This document shows, piece after piece, positions 41,968 through 53,000 of a DNA stretch of 64,000 nucleotides (its first letter is position 1; every line of letters begins with the position of its first letter). The notes under the pieces were generated by a model, which had not been told where the DNA came from, did not search any database, and was given only the letters and a program-made list of their open reading frames with translations. A program made the translations under genes and the position numbers. This stretch comes from Rugalucina vietnamica. Its lineage: Eukaryota; Mollusca; Bivalvia; Lucinida; Lucinidae. The stretch lies in NCBI GenBank assembly GCA_964017185.1, contig OZ024876.1, positions 11,905,726 to 11,969,725 on the forward strand, written 5' to 3'.

Positions 41968-44931
41968 GTAGGGTCCGTATGAACTACTGTCCTTACACCA
42001 TCTTTAAGAAACCACCCTTTTCATTTCAAAATTTTCAGAAACCCTCAGAAAATAATGACCTTGACAACCTTTAAAATTTGTATTCTGCCAATTTCTGGTT
42101 AAAAATCTTGAGAAATGAAAATAGGTTCAATGCAAAAGATTTTTCTTGAAGTGTTTCAGAAAAGTGAAATTTTGAAAGAAGAAGTTTCTGAAAGATTTAG
42201 GACTAATTTCTTGAGGACATGTTTCAGAAAAAGAATGATTTGAAAAAAAAAGTTTCTGAAATAGGCTATTTTGTAAGGACAGTAGAGTTTATTGGGCATA
42301 CTTAAGAGATCAACTGGCTAACCCGCACAGGCACTGATCAGGCACTATGTTTAAAACACTTAAAGTCTTCGCAACCTTGGTTTGGAAAGGTCTAACGGAG
42401 CACCGATGGAAATATTCCGTCTACATCGTAGGAGTAGGCTTATTACAGATAAAATTCTGCGAAAATAGCCTACATATATATATCCGAACAAAGTTGCAAT
42501 ATTGCACTTAAATTAAATAGGTTAAGCGAGCAGTAAATGTAGATCTAAGTGCGTTTTCAATGCATTTTTTTAATTGATACATTTTAATCTGACAGTAGGA
42601 TCTATACTATTTTCCCTTCAGAAGAATCCTGGAGTTGCCACGAGTGACACTGGGGGTTGGTGCCGCAGATCTAGCACCGAGAAAGGCGGGCAACACCAAA
42701 CTGATGTGGCGCTGGTGGACACGCTCGCAACATTGTTTCAAGGTACTAGATGAGCATGTGCGTGAGAAAACCAACAATTTGGGTTCCGAAGTTCCAGGTC
42801 TGACACAAACCGGGCTGTACAGTCACAGAAGCAGGCTAGAAGTTTGAAACTTCGGATTTAAGAAGAAGAGGGATTGTACTATCCGTGTAGCGAAAGCAAA
42901 GGCGCTGATCAGCTTCGCGGTTACCGCGAAGCTGATCTGCGCCTTTGTTTTTCGTCCAAGCATGTTGTTGGTTTTCTTATACAGTGGCTCAGATAACTTA
43001 AGTAACTTACAAAGTGCGCAAAAAAAATATACCGCTGAACAAGACAATACAGGAAAGTCGTTAAAATATCCTTGGCTTATACTATATCTAGTATTCCACG
43101 CATAATCATACTATAATTTGAGCAACGTTTGTCTGTTTGTTTGTTTGTTTGTTCCCCTACTCCTCCCAGGTCCTTGGGCCGATCTTCACCAAACTTGGAG
43201 GGAAGGTGGAGGGCGGCCCCGGATATTAGCTTGAGGGGTTCATTTTTTGAAAGGTCAAGGTCATCGAGGTCAAAGGTCAAATTTATGTTTTTTTTCTGTT
43301 TGTTCCTCTACTTCTCCCATGTCCTTGGGCCGATCTTCACCAAACTTGGTGGGAAGGTTGAGGGCGGCCCCAGATATTAGCTCGAGGGGTTCATTTTTAA
43401 AGGTCAAGGTCATCGAGGTCAAAGGTCAAATTTCTGTATCTCGGCAGCCCTTGGTCCGATTTGCATGAAACTTGGTGAGTGTATACAGGTTGATCCCTGA
43501 TTAAGATTTATGGGTCCGATTGGGTCAAAGGTCATCGCGGTCAAAGGTCAAATTTGTTTTTTTTTTCTGTTTGTTCCTCCCAGGTCCTTGGGCCGATCTT
43601 CACCAAACTTGGAGGGAATGTTGAGGGCGGGCCCGGATATTAGCTCGAGGGGTTCATTTTTTGAAAGGTCAAGGTCATCGAGGTCAAAGGTCAAATTTCT
43701 GTATCTCGGCAGTCCTTGGTCCGATTTGCGTGAAACTTGGTGAGTGTATACAGGTTGATCCCTGATTAAGATTTATGGGTCCAATTGGGTCAAAGGTCAT
43801 CGAGGTCAAAGGTCAAATTTATGTTTTGTTTCTGTTTGCTCCTCCCAGGTCCTTAGGCTGATCTTCACCAAAGTTGGAGGAAAGGTGGAGGGCGGCCCCG
43901 GATATTAGCTTGAGGGGTTCATTTTTTGAAAGGTCAAGGTCATCGGGGTCAAAGGTCAAATATATGTTTTTTTCTGTTTGTTCCCCTACTTCTCCCAGGT
44001 CCCTGGGCCGATCTTCACCAAACTTGGTGGGAAGGTTGAGGGCGGCCCCGGATATTAGCTCGAGGGGTTCATTTTTAAAGGTCAAGGTCATCGAGGTCAA
44101 AGGTCAAATTTCTGTTTCTCGGCAGCCCTTGGTCCGATTTGCATGAAACTTGGTGAGTGTATACAGGTTGATCCCTGATTAAGATTTATGGGTCCGATTG
44201 GGTCAAAGGTCATCGAAGTCAAAGGTCAAATTTATGTTGTTTTTTTCTGTTTGTTCCTCCCAGGTCCTTGGGCCGATCTTCACCAAACTTGGAGGGAAGG
44301 TTGAGGGCGGCCCCAGATATTAGCTCGAGGGGTTCATTTTTTGAAAGGTCAAGGTCATCGAGGTCAAAGGTCAAATTTCTGTATCTCGGCAGTCCTTGGT
44401 CCGATTTGCGTGAAACTTGGTGAGTGTATACAGGTTGATCCCTGATTAAGATTTATGGGTCCAATTGGGTCAAAGGTCATCGAGGTCAAAGGTCAAATTT
44501 ATGTTTTGTTTCTGTTTGCTCCTCCCAGGTCCTTAGGCTGATCTTCACCAAAGTTGGAGGGAAGGTGGAGGGCGGCCCCGGATATTAGCTTGAGGGGTTC
44601 ATTTTTGAAAGGTCAAGGTCATCGTGGTCAAAGGTCAAATTTATGTTTGTTTGTTTTTTCTGTTTGTTCCACTACTTCTCCCAGGTCCTTGGACCGATCT
44701 TCACCAAACTTGGTGGGAAGGTGGAGGGCGGCCCTGGATATTAGCTCGAGGGGTTCATTTTTTAAAGGTCAAGGTCATCGAGGTCAAAGGTCAAATTTCT
44801 GTATCTTGGCAGTCCTTCGTCCGATTTGGATGAAACTTGGTGAGTGTATACAGGTTGATCCCTGATGTGTCTTATTTGTCTTCATCGCCACAATCATCTT
44901 ACTGCTACGTCGAGACGGGTAAAATTTACTA

Positions 44932-44983
<52 letters not shown>

Positions 44984-46146
44984 TTGTTGTATGTGGTATT
45001 AAAATGATAATATTTCTAAAAGTTTTGTTATTATTATTATTATCATCATTATTAGTAGTAGTAGTATTTATTATTTTCTTTTATTCTCTTTTATTATACC
45101 GAAAGGACCTGATAGTTTCGCGCGATTGGTTCAAGAAAACCCTAAAATCATCGAATTTCCTACGTGTATATAATAACTTTCCTCAGCAACATGTTTGTAC
45201 GGGAGGAGAAGCTGGTGGGAAGGCGCGTATGTCTGCTCTGACACGCTAAATGTACTTAAAGTCTGCGGTAATATTGCTTGAAAAATTTTAGATTAGCAGC
45301 ATTAAAACATCAGGATAAATTTTCCATGTATTGAATACCCCCCTTAAACCCCACTTTTATATTGTAAAACTGGGGTATGCAGGGGTATGCCTATTTTTCC
45401 AATTTTTGGTCCAAAACATAGATTGTGGGTACTCGTTAGAACCGCCTCGGCGAGGCGGTTCTGACGTGTACCCACGATCTATGTTTTGAGCAAAAATGTA
45501 AAAAAATATCTTTTTTTTTCCCAAAGAAATTTTCATTTTTTTATAGCTGAAAAGAATCCCTGTATATTGCATGGGCACGATTTCGTAATGGTATATATTT
45601 TTACGGCGTTCTTAATTTAGATATTTTACGTGTCTTTTCTCTATTTTATCAGGAAAGTCTGTGGCAAGTTTTGGCGATGGTCCGGGGCGATACAAACAGT
45701 TACTCCTGGCAACGGGCAAGTTAAAAAGCTACGACGCCTATGACGGTGCACCATTTACGGACACGACTAGCGAGGGGCGGGTCAAGTTCCTGGACCTGAC
45801 CCTGAGACAGTACGGTCTCCCACTGTACGACTGGGTGATCAGTATAGAGGTGGCGGAACACATCCCACGGCAGTTCGAGAGTATGTTTATCGACAACATT
45901 GTCCGCCATGCTAGGGAAGGAGTGGTGCTGAGCTGGGCGATTCCGGGTCAGGGCGGGTTCTCCCATGTGAACAACAGACCGGTCCAATACGTGAAAGAGC
46001 TGATGGAAGGTCTGGGGTTCAAGCACGACCCCGAGTGGTCGGAGAAGTTGAAAGGGGCGGCAACTTTGTTCTGGCTCCGGGGGAATACCAATGTTTATCG
46101 GAGAACAGATGACATTAATGCAACAACACTGGAGAGAGAAGCTTAG
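41686..46146 (+). CDS. Membrane-anchored class I SAM-dependent methyltransferase (3 exons, 298 aa)
   Basis: Exons 41686-41967 (phase 0 end), 42622-42742 (phase 1 end) and 45653-46146 join in frame. A hydrophobic segment at about residues 7-24 followed by YHKDD suggests a type II anchor, probably in the secretory pathway. Residues 58-94 look coiled-coil-forming. The methyltransferase fold starts at ASFGDGPG (139-146, motif I, SAM binding). It continues with YDAYDG (161-166), FLDL (180-183), the YDWVISIEVAEHIP segment (193-206) and LSWAIPGQGG. Together these are a Methyltransf-type domain. The substrate is unknown. The start ATG at 41686 has A at -3 and G at +4. An in-frame ATG at 41647 would add 13 residues. 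No catalytic residue beyond the SAM site can be assigned. Confidence 0.85.
42622..42742 (+). CDS. Methyltransferase gene, coding exon 2 (residues 95-134)
   Basis: The acceptor is TTTTCCCTTCAG and the donor AAG|GTACTA. It encodes a polar linker and the helix VALVDTLATLFQ that packs before motif I. In frame with both neighbours; other frames are broken. Confidence 0.8.
42752..42990. mobile_element. Palindromic MITE, complete copy, at intron position +10
   Basis: Ends GAGCATGTGCGTGAGAAAAC and TTATACAGTGGCTC, flanked by AGAT on both sides. Its left target duplication is intron 2 bases +6 to +9 of the methyltransferase gene. The central hairpin GATCAGCTTCGCGG/CCGCGAAGCTGATC is intact. Confidence 0.88.
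43120..44880 (+). repeat. Higher-order satellite rich in DR1-type AGGTCA pairs
   Basis: The block GTCCTTGGGCCGATCTTCAC recurs near 43170, 43320, 43583, 43852, 44007, 44267, 44536 and 44691. Spacings of about 150, 262 and 269 bp define a three-module higher-order unit of about 684 bp, present about 2.5 times. Every module ends with GGTCAAGGTCATCGAGGTCA followed by AAGGTCAAATT. Open frames on both strands are repeat artefacts. It lies in methyltransferase intron 2. Confidence 0.92.
44930..44983. repeat. (TAA)n microsatellite
   Basis: About 17 uninterrupted ATA/TAA triplets, followed by a TTA/TCA/GTA triplet-rich run to about 45070. Confidence 0.95.
45325..45595. repeat. Fold-back family 2 copy, inverted
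   Basis: Starts near GTATTGAATACCCCCCTTAA. Centre GTTAGAACCGCCTCGGCGAG/GAGGCGGTTCTGACGTGTAC, ending with TGTATATTGCATGGGCACGA. It lies 58 bp before methyltransferase exon 3. Confidence 0.85.
45653..46146 (+). CDS. Methyltransferase gene, coding exon 3 (residues 135-298)
   Basis: The acceptor is CTATTTTATCAG. It holds the whole SAM-binding core. It ends with TAG and is strongly GC-enriched over its surroundings, as expected for coding DNA here. Confidence 0.88.
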
Positions 46147-46204
46147 TTATCATCATCATGGGACTAGCTCGCCCTATATACCAGCGATGCAACCAAATTT
46201 GCTA

Positions 46205-46365
46205 CTGCACATCACTCGTCACGTGACGAAATGGAGTGCGGTGATTGGAAGCTAGGTCGATTGGGCAAAAACCTGTATGGGAAAAATGACTGTTCGCTGT
46301 AGGTTATTGCCCAATCGACCCTGCTTCCAAATGACCGCACTCCATTTTGTTACGAGACGTGTTGC
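46205..46365. repeat. Fold-back in the methyltransferase 3' UTR
   Basis: CGTGACGAAATGGAGTGCGG and AAGCTAGGTCGATTGGGCAA at the left pair with TTGCCCAATCGACC and CCGCACTCCATTTTGTTACG at the right, around a loop of about 35 nt. It would form a long RNA hairpin between the stop codon and the AATAAA at 46476. Confidence 0.85.
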
Positions 46366-46475
46366 ATGAATCTGCACTGTATGGACATGAAGAAATTTGA
46401 CCATCACGTGTATATAGAGTGACTAGTACCGCAAACCGTTGTGACTGAAATTTTAAACCTATAAAATATCATACA

Positions 46476-46481
46476 AATAAA
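46476..46481 (+). promoter_or_regulatory. Polyadenylation signal AATAAA
   Basis: First canonical AATAAA after the methyltransferase stop codon, 330 bp downstream. The cleavage site is not determined. Confidence 0.6.
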
Positions 46482-46863
46482 GATGAAAACAGACAATATC
46501 TTGATATGAACCAGACATTTGTATTGTTTTCAAGATGTCCGCCACGAAAAAAAGACAAAAAGATAACAGAAAAAAGTGTTGTTATTCTCGTAACTTCATT
46601 ATGTTTTAGGCAACATTTACAAATCACAGAGTAATCAAACGAGTGTCACCAAGCACGCCAAGAGCCAACATGCAGTGTAATCAAAATGTTATAAATTTAA
46701 AAAAGTGCAAATGATGCTTTGACCGTGCCGGTTGTCTTCACGTGACAAAGGTTTGTAATCATTAGCAAAGGGCACCCTTTTGTTTTACACATTTTCCAGT
46801 GTCATGTGTCGCATGTGGTCATGCATGGTTCTTACCAAAGAGTTGGATGATTGAAAACATACT

Positions 46864-47108
46864 GGACCCAGTTGTTCAAAGCATCGTTAGCTTAACGATA
46901 TCGTTAAGACATAAATTTGTTAAGCAAATATCAGCTAAAGTAACAAATACACTGTTATTTTTTGTTGAAAAAATGTGAGAATCCTTTGCAGTGCAAAGGA
47001 TTCTCACATTTTTTCAACAAAAAATAACAGTGTATTTGTAATATTAATGTTCGAAATTTTAACGAAACGTTAACTAACGACGTCGTTAGTTTTGAACAAC
47101 TGGGCCCT
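46864..47108. mobile_element. Fold-back family 3 copy
   Basis: Ends GGACCCAGTTGTTCAAA and TTTGAACAACTGGGCCC. It is almost identical to 38050-38293 over its length, including the AATCCTTTGCA palindrome. Confidence 0.88.
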
Positions 47109-47283
47109 GGTCAACAAATAATTAGCTATGCCAGAGGTCAACCGACACCGTCAAAGTATTTGCACTATACGTTCACAATGACAATATGTTCAACTTATAA
47201 GAGCTCTATAAAAAGTCAATGCGATTTCTTCATGCCGAGAAACCGTCCCCATCAATCTTTTTTTAAAGCTTTGGGAACATCAG

Positions 47284-47543
47284 GGCCAGTTGTGCAAAAC
47301 TAACGATGTCGTTAGTTAACGATTCGTTAAAATTTCAAATGGCAATATTACAAATATACTGTTATTTTTTGTTGAAAAAATGTGAGAAAGGATTCTCACA
47401 CTTTTTTCAACATTGCAAAGGATTCTCACATTTTTTCAACAAAAAATATAAGTGTATTTGCTTTTGAAGTAGGCATTTACATAACGAGTTGAGGTCTTAA
47501 CGATGACGTTAAGCTAGCGAAGTTTTGAACAATTGGCCCCAGG
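47284..47543. mobile_element. Fold-back family 3, rearranged copy
   Basis: Ends GGGCCAGTTGTGCAAAACTA and TTTGAACAATTGGCCCC. The inner palindrome TGTTGAAAAAATGTGAGAA is repeated with an extra inverted piece. Confidence 0.75.
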
Positions 47544-47689
47544 ATAACAAGTCCATATATTATATTTACTATGAGGAAAATTTTAGTCATATGATTAGTG
47601 ACTTTGGAAAGCTCTATATCTATTTCAATCTGCTGCATGTTTTATTATTGATGCATGAACCACTTATGAACGTTTTTTTAGCTTGTGGA

Positions 47690-49080
47690 CAGAAGTCGTT
47701 GCGGCCGCAAGTTGATGGACACTTATCGTTGCTACAAATCATTCCAACCTTCATTTCCGATATGTCTTTAGTCAAACTGTCGAGGCGTTTAGAAGCTACA
47801 GTGACTAAAACAATGTCAATGGGAAACTGTGCAGTCTTTGGGAAACTGTGTCCGTTCCAAGGCGGTACTTCTGTAGAAGTTCTGTTTGTTTCATGTTAGG
47901 CCTATCATGTATGCATGTTGTTATATATACTAAGCAAATTAAATTTAGCAATTTTCGTAACATTCGTTAGTCTCTGCAGATAATGAACAAAAGTCATATT
48001 TTGGAATATAGAAGTAAGTGGTAACCTTTCGGCAAGAACTTGCAAGAGAAAATTTTCGAAAAAATCAAACCTTACGGCGATACTGACGTGACGTCACAAT
48101 TTAAGACTCATTATCAAAAAAAGTGGGAAATCAAAATCATGCTAAAGCAACTGTTTAGTCATCAAAACAAAGAAAAACATTTAAAACGTTCGGGAACGAA
48201 ATTTTATCGTCGTAAGTTTTTGAATTTTACGTTTTTTCCCTTGCTCCTACATTATAGCCTTACGGGTTCGTTTCTAATTGGAATTTCCCGCAAATCGGCA
48301 ATAAGTTGAAATGCTTGATGCATACCGATAGTTACAATAAAGAGTGTTTGCAAAATTCCCTGACCTGGCTTCACAACGTGAGCTTAAATAATGAGTTTAA
48401 CGTCAGCGTTATCTCACTAGCATGACGCGTTATGGCTCTGAAACTTTCAAGTGTTACTGACCACGTTATTAGCTACATTGTGCTTTGTCTTTCTTGTTTT
48501 GTTTTTTTGAAAATCCACAGAAACCAAGTAACGCGAAATTAAGATGAAATTAAGGCAATTTTGACCATTTGACGGCGCGTTGACGTCGTTTTTTCGGCAG
48601 GTGTAGTTTGTACCGAAAAACCCAACCTCATTTGTCACATAATCAACAACGTTGATAAACAAGGGATGAAAATGATGGGTGTAATGAACTTAACAAGAGT
48701 CAGCTGTTTGCATTGTGTTCAGTGGTTGAGAATTTTGCATTCACACCCTTTTTGTATTTCTTGGTTGTTCCAAAAGCTTCTTTAAAGGATGGCGTTTTTA
48801 AAGTCATCATATCATGCCCCTAAAACCCTGTTCTTGTCATTTAAAATAAAAAAAAATGTCCAAGCTTTCTCTTAGATGATCAAAAATATATATAACATCA
48901 AAAATTGCTAAATTTATTTTGCCTAGTATATTTAGTCGAGTTCGGATAACTGAATAACCATCTTTAGAGAAATAGTTGCTGACTCAGCTTATGAAAAATT
49001 TTGTTTGTATCAGGATTGTACCTGATTTTCTTTTTTTTCACCTGGATTTTAGGGCAGGGCTTTGGTTCTACTTGCACCTG
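47690..49080 (+). mobile_element. Possible decayed Naiad 3' remnants
   Basis: CCGTTCCAAGGCGGTACTTC at 47852 matches the conserved Naiad 3' block. GAGTTCGGATAACTGAATAA, GAGAAATAGTTGCT and CCTGATTTTCTT near 48955-49030 resemble the outer 3' end. The stretch between shows nothing else. An open frame at 47525-47899 is not recognised. Confidence 0.35.
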
Positions 49081-49108
49081 TCCCTGAACACTGTTTACCT
49101 GTTAATAT

Positions 49109-49315
49109 GAACCGCCTCGTGGGAAAACCAACAATGTGGTTTCCGAACAGGTCCGACACAAACCGGCCTGTACAAGTACAGAAAAAAGCTAGAAGCTTGA
49201 AATTTCGGATTTAAGTTGAAGAGGAATTGTACTATCCGAGTAGCGAAAACAAAGGCGCTGATCAGCTTCGCAGTTACTGCCTATGCAGATTGGTGGTTTT
49301 CCCATGAGGCGGCTC
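49109..49315. mobile_element. Palindromic MITE with a collapsed hairpin
   Basis: Ends GAACCGCCTCGTGGG and CCCATGAGGCGGCTC, flanked by ATAT on both sides. Only one hairpin arm (GATCAGCTTCGCAGTTACTG) remains, so the second arm was deleted, probably by replication slippage. Confidence 0.85.
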
Positions 49316-49374
49316 ATATTACCTCACTACTTCCCAGATAAAAGTTTGAGTCGCATTTTAAATCAGAAACTCGG

Positions 49375-49562
49375 ATTTTGGCTTTGTTGGATCATATTTG
49401 TAACAAATCATATATGTAACACCTGTTACATATATGATCACATATGTAACATGTGTTACATATATGACTCGGAAATCAAGCATAAATGTAACATATTTTG
49501 TGACGAATATGATCGATGCAGGTTTTTGATGTGACATGAAATCACATATGTCACAGGTCAAT
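49375..49562. repeat. TGTTACATATATG palindrome cluster
   Basis: CATATATGTAACACCTGTTA then CATATATGATCACATATGTA and related phrases form nested short palindromes. A related cluster with TTTGTAACACACTTTATCTG lies at 58325-58440. Confidence 0.65.
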
Positions 49563-49909
49563 TTTGATTTAAAAACAGTACAAAAAATGCATATTTACAT
49601 CTGAAACGCATTTGTAGCAGGTGTTTATTCACCAGATGGGCCAATATCTTGATACTGATTTGTTGTGTCACTTTGTCCATCGTCGTCATCGGCGATGACG
49701 TCGACGTCACTCTTTCGCGTCCGCTCCATATTTCCTCAACTCTTTAAAGGATATTAGTAAATTTTTTTTCTTTATTTTAAGAGGGTAACCCAATTGGTAA
49801 TACCAATCTTCCTTGGGGCCCTCTGAAACAAGTTAACATATATACAACAATTGTACAAAATCATTTTATGCAATAAATGGTCAAGTAGATTAATGGATAT
49901 AATGTGATG

Positions 49910-49952
<43 letters not shown>

Positions 49953-50020
49953 ATGTGACATAATAACAGGAGAAATAAAATGCGTAGATTGGCGGTGGAG
50001 GCAAAGTTATCAAAATATAA

Positions 50021-53000
50021 CTAACTTTTAATCCACTCAGAGCATCTTTTGCTAAAAATATTTAAGGATGAAGATTGTTTTATTTCTAGCGGGATACTAT
50101 TCCATATTACTACTCCAGAGAAAGACAAGCTACCCTTAAATAAATTACATTTCGCCTGAGGAAGTACATAGTTTTTATTTGCGACCGATCTTAAATTTGA
50201 AAGTGTGCTATCCAATCTGCCTTCTCTCATTTGAAATAATTCAATCAAGTAACCGGGAGCTAGATTGTTATAAACTTTGTACATAATTTTTGCCTTGCTA
50301 AGGAAAACACTCTGATCAAATGACAAAATATCCAGTTGTTCTAAAGATTCATTTAAACTTTTATAATCTGTTGATAAAATTAATTTACAGGCCCTCCTCT
50401 GCAATTTATTGATCTTATTGACATTAAAATTAGATGAATTGCTCCATATTATACTACAGTAATCAAACTGGGGCTTAATATATGAATTATAATACAGAAG
50501 TTTGTGATCTAGTGATAAATAAGATTTGATTTTGCTTAAAAGCCATAAATATGATGAAACTTTCTTTGATATATGTTGATAATGATCATTCCAGCATAAG
50601 TTTTCATCAACATAAACACCTAGGATTTTATCACTTGTGGTCATTCTAATGTCCATATCACTATATGTAAGAGTTAATGTGCTTTCATGTAAGTTATTTC
50701 TTTTCTGTCTACTTGTGATCAACATTACTTTCGTCTTCAATGTATTTAATACCATACCGTTTTTTCTACACCAATCATGAAGCAAGTTTAATGACTTTTG
50801 TAAATTTCTTTGAAGAGTTTTCAAATCAGAATGCTGCTCATATAAGGTGGTGTCATCTGCATATAGATCAACAAACGATACGGTATCATGCAATAACAAG
50901 GGTAAGTCATTTATGAAAAGTAGAAATAACAAAGGACCTAAAATAGATCCTTGGGGAACTCCACAATTTACTACTGATGAATCAGACAACTCATTATTCA
51001 AAACAACACGCTGAGTTCTGTTAATCAGATACGAATTAAACCAAGATAAACAAGAGTCACTACATTTATAAGACTGCAATTTTTTCAATAGAATTTGATG
51101 GTCAACAAGATCAAACGCCTTGCGAAAATCAACCATTACACAGCCTACTAGTTTTCCACTGTTTAAGGCTTTTAGCCATGAATCCACCATAAGAATCATA
51201 GCAGATTCCGTCGAATGTTTTGCACGAAACCCACTTTGAGATTTGTGTAACAAACTGAAATTGTTTAAGAACAACGAGAAATTAATATCGACCCATTTCT
51301 CAATTAGTTTCGATACAGTCGGAAGAATTGAAATGGGTCTGTAATTATTGATATCGTCTTTATCTCCTGATTTAAATAGCGGCTTAACTTTTGCCTCTTT
51401 CCATACACTAGGAAATGTACCAGAAGTAATGCTTTTGTTTATTATGTAAACAAGACTTGGGGCTATGATGTTTGCAGACAATTTTAGAATTTTAGGACCT
51501 ATGTTATCCAAACCAGTTGACTTGCTTATATTTAGATTTGATAAAAATGTATTTACAAATGCCGCATTAGTTAACGGAATTTTAAATTCAACATCATGTG
51601 GAACTTTAGATTCAACAAAAGTGTTAAGGTATTCAAATTCAGAGTTTATAATTGGCTCTTGTAATTTAGAAGCTACGTTCACAAAATAATTATTAAAAAG
51701 TTTCGCTAAATCCGATTCAGCCGTTATTATGTTATCTTCGCATTTTATAGCAAAATTGTTTTCATTGTCGTTTCCTTTGCCTTTTAAACCAAATTCTTTA
51801 AACAATTTCCAAATAGTTCGTGGGTCTGACTTTCCTTCTTCAATTTTTGTTTGATATGTTTTCTTCTTTGCTATGTCAATTAAGTTCGTTACTTTATTCC
51901 GCATTTGTTTATACTCGGAGATGTTACCATTTAGTTTATATTTATTTCGTTGTTTCATGCAATCAAGTATTTCTGAGGATAACCATTCAGGTTGGTATTT
52001 TTTCTTAACCCTATGACTTTTAATTGGTGCATGTTTATCAAGAATTTCTAAAAATAATGTATTCCAAACATTAACTATATCATCAACATTATCAAACTGC
52101 TCTAATATTTCCCAGGGAACACTACTTAAGTCAGATAGAAAATTGGCCTCTTCAAAGTTTTTAAAAGACCGATATGTAATGACTTGATGTGTATTTTTAC
52201 TAACAGACGCGTGTGATTTGCGGTTACAAAATACGGCAAAGTGATCACTAATGCACATTTTTTCAACAGAAACAGATTGGATAGTTTCTTCATTATTGGT
52301 ATATATGTGATCAATCAGCGTTTGTGATTCTTGCGTTACCCTTGTAGGTTCACTTATTAATTGTGTTAAGCCTAAAGATGAAGTGAAGTTTCCCCAATCT
52401 CTTTCAATTTCACAATTCAATAAGTTTCTATTAAAGTCACCTAGGATTATAAACTCTTTATTTTGATCGGAAACAATGTCGATAAAATCCTCAAATCTAT
52501 CATTAAATTCTACTTTTGTGTCAGGCGGTCTATACATATTACCGACTAAAAAAGACTTTCCGTTATTTGGACATATTTCTAACCACAGGCATGCTATATC
52601 ATTAGTTTCTAAATCCTCTCTACGTTTGGCAAGGATGCCTTCCCGCACATAAACAATTATACCTCCACCACCATTATCGTTGTTGTCTTTTCTGAATGGT
52701 GACTGAAAACCGTTTACTTTGAAAATACTGTTAATTTTATGACTTTTCAATTTTGTTTCACTCATTCCAAAAATATGCAATTTACTGTTTTCAGGTGCAG
52801 TCAGTATAGCACTTATTTCAGAAAATTTACTCATTTTGTCACCACATATTCCTTGAACATTAAGATGGCCAATATTTATACCTTTACTATTTAGGTCAAT
52901 GGAAAATGTATCTAGATTGTTATTATTTGCAAAAGATGATATTTCATTAAAGTGAACATTATTATCTGAAATACTATTTAAATGTTCAGGCAATTGTTGA

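Noticed and set aside
43120..44880. Protein-coding tandem ORFs across the satellite on both strands
   Set aside because: All are translations of the same repeated module in several frames, with no start context or domain.
47525..47899. 124-aa open frame
   Set aside because: No recognisable domain; it overlaps a Naiad-like 3' block and has no splice or start support.
49914..49951. Poly-A as the 3' tail of the LINE
   Set aside because: It is poly-A on the + strand while the LINE lies on the minus strand, and the LINE 3' UTR continues beyond it to about 49757.
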